Positions 1 to 7,118 of a DNA stretch of 64,000 nt are shown here, in pieces. This DNA comes from Burkholderiaceae bacterium (GTDB lineage: Bacteria > Pseudomonadota > Gammaproteobacteria > Burkholderiales > Burkholderiaceae_B), in NCBI GenBank assembly GCA_021208885.1, contig JAJOJF010000029.1, positions 1 to 64,000 on the forward strand, written 5' to 3'. The notes beneath the pieces are model-generated. The model did no database searches, was not told the DNA's origin, and was given only the letters and a program-made list of their open reading frames with translations. A program made the position numbers and the translations under genes. Within the stretch, counting starts at the first letter, position 1, and each line of letters opens with the position of its first letter.

Positions 1-65
1 CCGGGTAATTGAGACGCCGTCGATCGAAATATCGCCACTCGTTACACTTTCAAATCCAGCGAGCA
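1..65 (-). pseudogene. Interrupted ABC transporter ATPase, downstream fragment (PotA-like)
   Basis: This is the part of a PotA-like ABC ATPase gene that lies beyond the IS insertion; the window edge cuts off the rest. Read on the minus strand from position 63, the codons give LAGFESVTSGDISIDG and continue in frame to position 1. These residues are what normally follows the Walker A region of polyamine-type ABC ATPases. They join exactly, in frame, to the N-terminal fragment at 4566-4744 once the IS and one copy of a 7-bp duplication are removed. The gene is therefore broken and unlikely to make a working ATPase. Family assignment (spermidine/putrescine type) is from similarity recalled by eye. 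Confidence 0.85.
59..65. repeat. Target site duplication of the IS1634-family element, left copy
   Basis: The 7-bp sequence GCGAGCA occurs here and again at 4566-4572, on either side of the element. Removing the element and one copy restores an uninterrupted ABC ATPase reading frame, which is strong evidence that this is the duplicated target. Confidence 0.85.
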
Positions 66-224
66 CGGAAGTTCGACAGTAACGCCTATTTTTTGACTGA
101 TTTTTTATGCTGGTAATGTTTGTAAATCAATGAGTTAGCGAAGCGGTTGTTGAAACTCTTGTACTGGCAAACTTTGCGATGATGGGTGTTGGCAAACTGA
201 TTTTTAGTTGCTACACTTTCCTGC

Positions 225-2048
225 ATGTACATCAAGGTCACCAAATCAGCCGGTCACTCATACATCCAGTTGGCTGAATCGTTTCGCGATGAGAGCGGCA
301 CGCCTCGTCAGCGGGTGCTATCGACCCTAGGGCGCGTTGATGAAACTGGTGGCCAAGTTGATTCGATCCTCAATGCACTGCTTCGCGCCAAGGGGCGCAC
401 GGCTGATGAGCCACAGATTGAATTTGAGTCGGCACTGTCACTGGGCGATGTTTGGGCATTGCATCGGTTGTGGCAAGAGGTTGGCTTTGATCAGCTTTCC
501 CGTGTATTTCGTAAAGCCCGGTATACGACAGCCGTGGAGCATGCGATTCGCGTGATGGTATTTAACCGCCTTTGTGATCCTGATTCCAAGCTTGGGGTGT
601 TGCGGTGGCTGCAAACGGTCAGCATTCCAGAAGTGGATGCTTCGTCTTTGACCCATCAGCAGCTGCTTCGCAGCATGGATGCGCTGATGGATCACCAGAA
701 AGCCGTTGAAGATGTGGTGGCGCAGCAATTGCGTCCCATGGTGGATCAAGACTTGTCTCTGGTCTTTTACGACCTCACGACCATCGGTGTTGAGGGTCAT
801 AGCGAATTGGATGACGATGTTAGGCACTATGGTATGTCCAAAGAGGGCTTGATCGCCCGGCAGTTCATGCTTGGGGTGGTACAGACTGCTGAGGGCTTGC
901 CGATCTATCACGAGGTCTTTGATGGCAACCAGGCCGAAGCACCCACGCTGTTGCCAACCTTGGAGAAAGTGCTGGCTCGGTTCCCACACATCCGACGCTT
1001 GATCATCGTGGCTGATCGGGGCTTGCTGTCGCTAGACAACATGGAAGCCTTACAGGAGATCAAGCTAGACGGTGGTCGCACGCTGGAATTCATCTTGGCA
1101 GTACCCGCCAGACGGTATGGCGAGTTTCTGGACATCCTCACGCAGTTTCAGGCAAGGGTTACCGATCAAGAACTGGAAACGATCGACGAAACGCGCTGGC
1201 AAGATATGCGCCTGGTGGTGGCACATAACCCGATCCGAGCCAAAGAACAGACTGAATGGCGAAAGGTGCAAATCAAAGACCTTGAAGACAAGGCCGAGCG
1301 ATGGGCGGGCAAACTTGACAGTCAAGATGGTGGCGCCAAGCACCGTGGCCGCAAGCTCTCTGACAGTGGCGCCAAGGCTCGGTTCTACCATGAGGTCAAA
1401 GAAGCGCATCTGGCCAAGATCATCAAGGTCGACATGAAGTCCGATCTCTTTACCTACGACATCGATGAGAAAGCGCTCAAGCAAGCCGAACTCGTGGATG
1501 GCAAGTTGCTGCTAGTGACCAACGTCACGGACCTGACACCCAAAGAAATCGTGCAACGGTACAAGAGCCTGGCTGACATCGAACGTGGCTTCAAAGTCCT
1601 GAAATCCGAGATCGAGATCGCGCCGGTGTATCACCGACTGCCTCAGCGTATTCGTGCCCACGCCATGATCTGCTTCATGGCACTGATCCTGTATCGCGTC
1701 ATGCGTACCCGACTGCAGATGGCCAAGTCCAACCTGTCGCCAGAAAGAGCCTTGGCACTACTGAAACGCATTCACCGACATCAGATCAAGGTCAATGACC
1801 GACCGCTGACTGGTGTCTCAACCTTAACCAAAGATCAAACCGACCTGCTAGGAGCCTTGACACTCAAAAAGCCGTATGCGCTCCATAAACCCCATGGTTC
1901 ACAATCGCGTTTGATCGTGCGAAGCTTGGCCCCTTCATTGACGGAGGGACGAGCATGTTGGATCGCGAGCAATTTTGGTTCGATCATTTACGAGCCATCG
2001 ACATCTCAGGCAGTACCACCAAAGCGTACGGTGAGTTCCATGGCCTGA
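225..2048 (+). CDS. IS1634-family DDE transposase, 3' end replaced by IS66 insertion
   Basis: This is a DDE transposase of the IS1634 branch of the IS4 superfamily. Visible blocks include FYDLTTIGVEG near residue 183 (first Asp), ADRGLLSLDN near 260 (second Asp) and DIERGFKVLKSEIEIAPVYH near 450 (catalytic Glu block). Residues 1-549 are native. The last 58 residues are read-through into the left end of the nested IS66 element. Joining across the IS66 target duplication gives an original C-terminus of KKPTKKEQLSLL followed by TAG at 4500-4502, so only about nine native residues were lost. The gene could still make a near-complete transposase with a foreign tail; whether it is active cannot be told from sequence. 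Confidence 0.9.
   Translation: MYIKVTKSAGHSYIQLAESFRDESGTPRQRVLSTLGRVDETGGQVDSILNALLRAKGRTADEPQIEFESALSLGDVWALHRLWQEVGFDQLSRVFRKARYTTAVEHAIRVMVFNRLCDPDSKLGVLRWLQTVSIPEVDASSLTHQQLLRSMDALMDHQKAVEDVVAQQLRPMVDQDLSLVFYDLTTIGVEGHSELDDDVRHYGMSKEGLIARQFMLGVVQTAEGLPIYHEVFDGNQAEAPTLLPTLEKVLARFPHIRRLIIVADRGLLSLDNMEALQEIKLDGGRTLEFILAVPARRYGEFLDILTQFQARVTDQELETIDETRWQDMRLVVAHNPIRAKEQTEWRKVQIKDLEDKAERWAGKLDSQDGGAKHRGRKLSDSGAKARFYHEVKEAHLAKIIKVDMKSDLFTYDIDEKALKQAELVDGKLLLVTNVTDLTPKEIVQRYKSLADIERGFKVLKSEIEIAPVYHRLPQRIRAHAMICFMALILYRVMRTRLQMAKSNLSPERALALLKRIHRHQIKVNDRPLTGVSTLTKDQTDLLGALTLKKPYALHKPHGSQSRLIVRSLAPSLTEGRACWIASNFGSIIYEPSTSQAVPPKRTVSSMA
1866..1873. repeat. IS66 target site duplication, left copy
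   Basis: The 8-bp sequence AAAAAGCC directly precedes the left inverted repeat and is repeated exactly at 4464-4471. Eight base pairs is the usual duplication length for the IS66 family. Confidence 0.95.
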
Positions 2049-2290
2049 GCGTGAAGAAACTCTACGAGTGGCGCAAGCGATTCAGAACCCGCAGCGAGCA
2101 GGTTGGCGTTGATTCCATTGCTGGCCCGATCGCGAGCAACCCATTCGTGGCTGTTGAAGTAAAGCCATCGGTGACGGCAGAGCCAGCCCATTGCGTGGTG
2201 CAGTGTGGTGCCATTCGTCTTGAGTTCGACACGCTGCCGTCGGTGCAGTGGATTGCTTCGTTGAACCAGACGATCCGGAGGGCAAGCTAA
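1955..2290 (+). CDS. tnpA: IS66-family TnpA (accessory HTH protein)
   Basis: A 111-residue protein of the IS66 orf1 family, a small helix-turn-helix protein required for transposition together with TnpB and TnpC. The N-terminal segment around GEFHGLSVKKLYEWRKRF (about residues 27-44) is the recognisable HTH-like region. The ATG at 1955 is preceded by a good ribosome site (GGAGGG around 1943-1948), which supports this start. The stop codon overlaps the tnpB start by one base (TAATG), indicating translational coupling. Confidence 0.9.
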   Translation: MLDREQFWFDHLRAIDISGSTTKAYGEFHGLSVKKLYEWRKRFRTRSEQVGVDSIAGPIASNPFVAVEVKPSVTAEPAHCVVQCGAIRLEFDTLPSVQWIASLNQTIRRAS

Positions 2291-2646
2291 TGCATCCTGG
2301 CTATCAGATGGAAGCGATCTACATTTGCCGCACACCGGTGGACTTCCGTAAATCAACAGCGGGCTTAAGTGCCATGGTCGAACAGGCATTTGGCTTAAAT
2401 CCATTTGGCAATGCACTGTTTGTCTTTGCCAACCGACACCGCAACCGGCTCAAGATCTTGTACTGGCATCGCAATGGCTTCTGCCTCTGGTACAAGCGTC
2501 TTGAGGCAGAGAAATTTGCCTGGCCCAAGGGGGGTGAAGATGGCGTGGTGAGCATCTCATCCGAGCAGCTTCTGTGGCTTTTAGAGGGGTACGATATTTG
2601 GTCACTGAAACCACATAAAATGTTGAAATATCAATGCATTACGTAA
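2290..2646 (+). CDS. tnpB: IS66-family TnpB (orf2, IstB-like accessory protein)
   Basis: A 118-residue protein of the IS66 Orf2/TnpB family. Hallmarks are the block TPVDFRKSTAGLSAMVEQ near residues 15-32 and the segment RLKILYWHRNGFCLWYKRLE near 53-72, both conserved across the family. I start it at 2290, where ATG overlaps the tnpA stop, rather than at an upstream in-frame ATG inside tnpA. Its biochemical role is unknown, but it is needed for IS66 transposition. The C-terminal tail after WSLKP is of ordinary length. Confidence 0.9.
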   Translation: MHPGYQMEAIYICRTPVDFRKSTAGLSAMVEQAFGLNPFGNALFVFANRHRNRLKILYWHRNGFCLWYKRLEAEKFAWPKGGEDGVVSISSEQLLWLLEGYDIWSLKPHKMLKYQCIT

Positions 2647-2678
2647 CTATTTCGTGTGCATTTGAGGTGTAATCATGC

Positions 2679-4436
2679 ATGGTTTCAAAGACAGCAAACC
2701 CCTCGATCGAAACACCCCAAATCGACCTCTCGAAGCTCGGTGTTTCGCTCTCCAACGAAGCCATGCAGCACATCGTTGACGCCGTCACGACAGCCATCAC
2801 ACCAACGGTGGCCAACACCCTAGAGTCGCAAATTGAGCAGAAGGTTCGCGCTGAACTAGAGGCTGACTATGACGCTCGCGTTGACGCAGCGGTTCAGGCT
2901 GCCGTCACTGCTGCTATCGATGCAGCGGTAGAAGCAGCTGTCGAGGCTGCCGTCAAAGAGCGGATACAGGAGCTGTACGAACAAATCGCACTGGCGCGTC
3001 GCCGCATGTTTGGCCGCAGCAGTGAATCGATGTCTGGTCAGGCACGCCTCTTTGATGAAGCCGATGCACTGGCACCACAGACGACAGAAGCTGACGATCA
3101 GATTGAGCTGCCACCACAGACAGAGAAACCAGCTAGCCAACCAGCTCAGACGCACGCCCGTGGCAAGCGCACTGCGCTGCCGGCTGAATTGCCTCGTGTC
3201 GATATCGTGCATGAGATCCCGGAACAAGATCGCCTGTGCGCATGCGGCACCCCGATGATCGAGATCGGCGAAGAAGTTAGCGAACAACTCGACATTGTCC
3301 CGATGCAGGTACGAGTGCTTCGCCACATTCGCAAGCGCTACGCTTGCCCAGACAAAGTGCAGCCACCGGTGTTGGCACCCAAGCCAGCGCAAGTTCTGCC
3401 CAAGACCAACGCCTCGCCCCGAGTGATCGCCACTTTGTTGACCGTCAAGTACGTCGACGGTTTGCCGCTGGCTCGGTTCGAGAAGGTCATGGCTCGCTGG
3501 GGCATCGAATTGCCTCGCCAGACCCAGGCACGCTGGATCATTGGCACAGCCGATGGTTTGCAGCCGTTGTTTAACCTGTTGCAAGACCATTTGTTGGCTT
3601 CGCCCTTTATCCACATGGATGAGACCCGGGTTCAGGTGCTGAAAGAACCCGGGCGAGATCCCAGCGCCCAAAGTTACATGTGGGTGCGAACGGCGGGACC
3701 GCCTGGCAGAAAAATCGTGCTGTATGAATACGATACGAGCCGTGAAGCGCGGGTGCCTGAACGCCTGCTTGAGGGATATCGGGGCTATCTGATGACCGAT
3801 GGCTATGCGGGCTATAACAGCGTGAGCAAAAAAGATGGCATTGAGCATCTGGCTTGCTGGGCGCATGCCCGGCGTGGGTTCGTCGAGGCCAAAGCCGTTC
3901 AGGCCAAGGGCAAAGCTGGCAAAGCCGATGAAATGCTCGCGCTCATCCGCCAACTTTATAAGGTCGAAGCAGATCACCGCCAGTCCACAGACGATGAGCG
4001 CCTGCAGGCTCGGCAAATGTCCAGTGTGCCCATCCTGACCGAAATCCGTGCCTGGCTCGACAAGAACCTTCCCGTGGTGTTGCCTAGCCACAAGCTGGGT
4101 CAAGCACTGGCTTACATGGATAATCACTGGTCTCGCTTGGTGCGATATGTGGAGCGTGGTGACTTGCCGATTGACAATAACCCAGTTGAGAATTCGATTA
4201 GGCCGTTTGTGGTCGGTCGCAAAGCATGGCTCTTCTCCGACACCCAGGCTGGTGCGCACGCCAGTGCCATCATCTACTCGCTCGTTGAGACCGCCAAGGG
4301 CTGTGGCCTCGAGCCCTACAGCTGGCTGCTGCACGTACTGAACCATCTGCCGTTGGCAAAGACCGCCGACGCATACGAGAAGCTGCTGCCCTGGAATGTT
4401 CATGCACAGGATTTAGCCACAGCCCTCAACGATTGA
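2679..4436 (+). CDS. tnpC: IS66-family transposase TnpC
   Basis: A 585-residue DDE transposase of the IS66 family. In order: a helical N-terminus with a tandem AAVx repeat (residues about 69-92); a leucine-zipper-like helix; a Cys-containing zinc-binding region (CACGTP near 187, later KRYACPD); and the catalytic core with HMDETRVQVL (first Asp), TDGYAGYN (second Asp) and IDNNPVENSIRPFVVGRK (Glu region) near the C-terminus. Length is normal to slightly long for the family because of the N-terminal repeat. It is preceded by tnpB with a 32-bp gap. The strand opposite carries a 515-codon open frame that is only a shadow. Confidence 0.95.
   Translation: MVSKTANPSIETPQIDLSKLGVSLSNEAMQHIVDAVTTAITPTVANTLESQIEQKVRAELEADYDARVDAAVQAAVTAAIDAAVEAAVEAAVKERIQELYEQIALARRRMFGRSSESMSGQARLFDEADALAPQTTEADDQIELPPQTEKPASQPAQTHARGKRTALPAELPRVDIVHEIPEQDRLCACGTPMIEIGEEVSEQLDIVPMQVRVLRHIRKRYACPDKVQPPVLAPKPAQVLPKTNASPRVIATLLTVKYVDGLPLARFEKVMARWGIELPRQTQARWIIGTADGLQPLFNLLQDHLLASPFIHMDETRVQVLKEPGRDPSAQSYMWVRTAGPPGRKIVLYEYDTSREARVPERLLEGYRGYLMTDGYAGYNSVSKKDGIEHLACWAHARRGFVEAKAVQAKGKAGKADEMLALIRQLYKVEADHRQSTDDERLQARQMSSVPILTEIRAWLDKNLPVVLPSHKLGQALAYMDNHWSRLVRYVERGDLPIDNNPVENSIRPFVVGRKAWLFSDTQAGAHASAIIYSLVETAKGCGLEPYSWLLHVLNHLPLAKTADAYEKLLPWNVHAQDLATALND
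2883..2954 (+). repeat. Six 12-bp coding repeats in tnpC (AAVx units)
   Basis: Six consecutive 12-bp units encode four-residue motifs of the type xAAV (DAAV, QAAV, TAAI, DAAV, EAAV, EAAV). The DNA copies are diverged at codon third positions. They lengthen an Ala-rich helix before the zipper region of TnpC, and slippage could explain their origin. Confidence 0.7.
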
Positions 4437-4463
4437 GAAGCCTGTGGTTGATGGAGCGCATAC

Positions 4464-4471
4464 AAAAAGCC
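4464..4471. repeat. IS66 target site duplication, right copy
   Basis: AAAAAGCC follows directly after the right inverted repeat of the IS66 element and matches 1866-1873 exactly. Confidence 0.95.
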
Positions 4472-4565
4472 GACCAAGAAAGAGCAACTCAGCCTCTTGT
4501 AGTGGCAATTTGAAGACTCTGGTCTATACAAATCAAGCAGTTAGCGCGTTTGGTGTCGAACTCAG

Positions 4566-4572
4566 GCGAGCA
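4566..4572. repeat. Target site duplication of the IS1634-family element, right copy
   Basis: GCGAGCA, identical to 59-65. It marks the point where the ABC ATPase reading frame (minus strand) enters the insertion element. Confidence 0.85.
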
Positions 4573-4744
4573 TCATGAGAACGGTGCTTTTGCCCGAACC
4601 GGAGGGGCCTAACAAGGTGATGAACTCGCCTTTGGCGACATTTAAGCTGAAGTCTTTGACGACCAGCGTTTTTTGGTCGTAGGTTTTTTTGACCTGGTTA
4701 AACACCAGATAGTTCGCAGCCGGATCTTGGTCAACTGAATGCAT
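4566..4744 (-). pseudogene. Interrupted ABC transporter ATPase, N-terminal fragment (PotA-like)
   Basis: The fragment encodes 60 residues starting [15 protein letters not shown] and containing an intact Walker A motif, GPSGSGKST, at residues 46-54. After VLMMLA the frame runs into the IS1634-family element and stops a few bases later (stop at 4562-4564). The continuation, AGFESVTSGD, is found at 1-65 on the other side of the element in the correct frame. The combined N-terminus resembles PotA-type ATPases of spermidine/putrescine importers. The gene follows the LysR gene on the same strand (137-bp gap). The partner permease and binding protein would lie left of the window. Confidence 0.85.
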
Positions 4745-4881
4745 GCAAAACGCCTAGATAATGGCTTCAGACTGGTGGTGTCTGAAATGTGAAACATATG
4801 CGGTTATACCGAAATTCGACCTGTTTGAGTATTGGCAAGCACGATTAAATTGATGTTTGTTAGGGATTGCACCTACATGGG

Positions 4882-5805
4882 TCATTGATGCGCATCAATG
4901 AGGCAGTCCATGAACAGTTTTGTGGCACGGCAAGGTGAATTTGGGCGTCGTGTGATCGCAAAGAATTCAGCCTCGTAGTGCAGGCTTTGCGTGCTGATGG
5001 CGGTCATCAAGCCATTGCCCACAAAACTACTGGCATAGTGCGCCGGCAGAAATCCAATGAATTTCCCAGACAGTATGAAAGCAGCGACACCCTCTTGATC
5101 ATATGCGTTGGCAACGCGCCGCAAACCCGCCTGATGGGTTATTTGCATATTTGGGGAATGATATGCCAGGCCAGCAAGTGGGTAGTCGCTCAGCTCATGC
5201 CACTGAATCGTTTCATCTCGTTTTTCGTGCAGGGGGTGCGTCGTACTGCAATAAAGTTGCATCTGCTCGACAAACAGTCGGGTGTAATCCAGGCAACCTG
5301 ATTCCCGGTGGGACGGCACAATGCCCAAGTCATATTGGCCGTCAATCATGCCGCGCTCGATTTCGTTGATCGGTCGCACATGCAGGTTCAGTGTGACCGC
5401 AGGCGCTTGCGCGACAAATGCTGCAATCGCCTGTGCGATTCTGGCGTTTGGGTTGCTGGTTGTTTTTTCAAAGAGAGCGATATTGATCACACCGCCAATG
5501 CGTCCGTGAATCTCATCGATGCTCGCTCTGAAGCCATTGAGCGCAGCAAATAGTTTGGTCGCCTCCTCGTAGACGCGCTGCCCCTGGTCGGTTAGCGCAA
5601 ATCCGCTTCTGCCGCGTTGGCACAGCACAAGGCCCAACCGGATCTCAAGATCCTTGATGTGCCGACTAATAGTCGAGACGCCTATATTCAGTTCGAGTTC
5701 AGCGGCCGAGAAGCCACCGCAATCAACCACAGCTTTGTAGACCTGCAACAGCCGCAGATCCATGTCGCTGAGTTGACCCAAAAGTGCTTTGTTTTTTACT
5801 TTCAT
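4882..5805 (-). CDS. LysR-family transcriptional regulator
   Basis: A 307-residue LysR-type regulator. Residues about 16-75 form the winged helix-turn-helix (DLRLLQVYKAVVDCGGFSAA, then VSTISRHIKDLE), followed by a LysR substrate-binding domain from about residue 100 to the end. It is transcribed divergently from alanine dehydrogenase across 92 bp and in the same direction as the broken ABC ATPase downstream. A LysR regulator commonly controls its divergent neighbour or its own operon, so either the ald gene or the disrupted transporter is a candidate target. The effector is unknown. The start at 5805 gives the usual short N-terminus before the HTH. Confidence 0.9.
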   Translation of the reverse strand: MKVKNKALLGQLSDMDLRLLQVYKAVVDCGGFSAAELELNIGVSTISRHIKDLEIRLGLVLCQRGRSGFALTDQGQRVYEEATKLFAALNGFRASIDEIHGRIGGVINIALFEKTTSNPNARIAQAIAAFVAQAPAVTLNLHVRPINEIERGMIDGQYDLGIVPSHRESGCLDYTRLFVEQMQLYCSTTHPLHEKRDETIQWHELSDYPLAGLAYHSPNMQITHQAGLRRVANAYDQEGVAAFILSGKFIGFLPAHYASSFVGNGLMTAISTQSLHYEAEFFAITRRPNSPCRATKLFMDCLIDAHQ

Positions 5806-5806
5806 G

Positions 5807-5830
5807 TTTGGGCAAACAAACTTTGCAAAG
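5807..5830. promoter_or_regulatory. Possible operator between lysR and ald
   Basis: Two short dyads of the same type, TTTGGGCAAA (5807-5816) and the perfect palindrome CTTTGCAAAG (5821-5830), lie 14 bp apart centre to centre in the 92-bp divergent region, close to the lysR start codon. This arrangement could be a LysR-type or other dimer-binding site. It is inference from symmetry alone. Confidence 0.4.
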
Positions 5831-5897
5831 CCGGCATGTTAATCCTGTCTGGGTCGTGCCAACATCTCGCAGTGTTTGCTTTTAAAGGAGACTGGCA

Positions 5898-7013
5898 ATG
5901 CGAATTGGTGTACCGAAGGAAATTAAAAATCATGAATACCGGGTTGGCTTGACGCCGGCAAGCGTGCGTGAGCTTGCGCTCGCTGGCCACGAGGTGCTGG
6001 TACAAAAAGATGCTGGCACTGCGATTGGCATGCTAGATAGCCACTATGTAGCAGCGGGCGCCAGAATTGCGCCAGATGCGGCGACTGTGTTTAGTGATGC
6101 TGACATGATCGTCAAGGTCAAGGAGCCGCAGTTGCCGGAGTGCGCGATGCTAAAGCCCGGACAGATTCTCTACGCCTACCTGCACTTGGCTGCTGACGCA
6201 GCCCAGACTAAGGCGCTGATGCAATCAGGTGCGATCTGCGTGGCGTATGAGACCATTACAGGGCCCGGTGGTGGCCTGCCTTTATTGGCACCCATGAGCG
6301 AGGTCGCGGGTCGCATGTCAATTCAGGCGGCTGCCACCCACCTGGAAAAAGTCCGTGGCGGCAAAGGTGTTTTGCTGGGGGGCGTACCGGGCATTGCCGC
6401 AGCCCATGTGGTGATTCTCGGGGCTGGTGTGGTGGGTAGGAACGCCTTGCAAATGGCAGTTGGGTTGCAGGCACGGGTGACAGTGATTGACAAGAACCTT
6501 GCGGGTTTGCGTGAGCTGGACCAAATCTATGGCAACCGCATCACCACTCTGTATTCCACCACGCCAGCAATTGAAGAGGCGGTCAGCTCAGCTGATGCGG
6601 TCATCGGGGCGGTTCTACTGCCGGGCGCAGCAGCGCCCAAGCTGGTCACTCATGGCATGATTCACCAGATGCAGCCTGGCAGTGTAATCGTTGATGTGGC
6701 CATTGACCAGGGTGGCTGCTTTGAGACTTCCAGACCCACAACCCACGCTGAGCCAACCTTTGTGGTTGATGAGGTGGTGCATTACTGCGTGGCCAACATG
6801 CCCGGTGCTGTGGCACGCACGTCGACCTTGGCACTGAACAATGCCACTTTGCCGCATGCATTGTCTCTAGCCAATCAGGGATGGCAAGCAGCCATGCAAG
6901 CTAATGAGCATTTACGTCGTGGACTCAATGTTTGTCACGGCAAGGTGACCTATCAGGCGGTGGCTGAGTCATTGGGTTTGCCATACACGGCCGCGGAATC
7001 CTTGCTTGCGTGA
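5898..7013 (+). CDS. ald: Alanine dehydrogenase
   Basis: A 371-residue NAD-dependent L-alanine dehydrogenase, which converts L-alanine to pyruvate and ammonium or the reverse. The N-terminus MRIGVPKEIKNHEYRVGLTP is the family signature and carries the substrate-binding Arg and nearby residues. The Rossmann motif HVVILGAGVVGRNA lies near residues 170-183. The segment MSEVAGRMSIQ near 133 and the YCVANMPGAVARTST signature near 293 are also typical. A ribosome site (AAAGGAG, 5883-5889) precedes the ATG. Length is normal. It is divergent from the LysR regulator, which may control it. Its role is probably alanine catabolism or redox/nitrogen balance. Confidence 0.95.
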   Translation: MRIGVPKEIKNHEYRVGLTPASVRELALAGHEVLVQKDAGTAIGMLDSHYVAAGARIAPDAATVFSDADMIVKVKEPQLPECAMLKPGQILYAYLHLAADAAQTKALMQSGAICVAYETITGPGGGLPLLAPMSEVAGRMSIQAAATHLEKVRGGKGVLLGGVPGIAAAHVVILGAGVVGRNALQMAVGLQARVTVIDKNLAGLRELDQIYGNRITTLYSTTPAIEEAVSSADAVIGAVLLPGAAAPKLVTHGMIHQMQPGSVIVDVAIDQGGCFETSRPTTHAEPTFVVDEVVHYCVANMPGAVARTSTLALNNATLPHALSLANQGWQAAMQANEHLRRGLNVCHGKVTYQAVAESLGLPYTAAESLLA

Positions 7014-7029
7014 AGCGCGTGTCGATGAA

Positions 7030-7056
7030 AGTGTCCTTGCGAGCGCCAAGGGCACT
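7030..7056. terminator. Stem-loop after ald, possible terminator
   Basis: AGTGTCCTTG and CAAGGGCACT can pair over 10 bp with one G-U pair around a 7-nt loop, 17 bp after the ald stop. No run of T follows, so it may be only a 3'-end-stabilising hairpin. Confidence 0.4.
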
Positions 7057-7118
7057 GGGTCTAGGACCGAGCTTGCTTGTTAGCATGAAGCGTTACAACT
7101 ACTAACTGCCTGCGCCTT

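Larger units (their letters stand above)
1874..4463 (+). mobile_element. IS66-family insertion sequence (2590 bp) nested in the IS1634-family element
   Basis: The element has the standard IS66 layout tnpA-tnpB-tnpC on one strand. Its ends are inverted repeats beginning GTATGCGCTCCAT (left, from 1874; right, complement ending at 4463), with a few mismatches further in. It is flanked by perfect 8-bp direct duplications AAAAAGCC. All three genes are open and full length, so the copy looks intact. It sits in the last codons of the IS1634-type transposase gene, so it arrived after that element. The undecayed duplications suggest a fairly recent event. Confidence 0.95.
66..4565 (+). mobile_element. 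IS1634-family insertion sequence carrying a nested IS66-family element
   Basis: A transposase gene of the IS1634 type lies between 7-bp direct duplications (GCGAGCA at 59-65 and 4566-4572). Near both ends are inverted copies of AGTTCGACA (70-78, and its complement at 4554-4562), which look like part of the terminal inverted repeats. Without the nested IS66 element and its extra 8 bp, the element would be 1902 bp, a sensible size for this family. A 17-bp block, AAATCAA..AGTTAGCG, also occurs near both ends in direct rather than inverted orientation (124-140 and 4530-4546). The insertion splits a PotA-like ABC ATPase gene on the minus strand. Exact tips are uncertain by a base or so, because the inverted repeats start one base apart. 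Confidence 0.85.

Noticed and set aside
2856-4403. 515-codon open frame on the minus strand
   Set aside because: It lies wholly opposite tnpC, shows no recognisable domains, and is explained by codon bias of the real gene.
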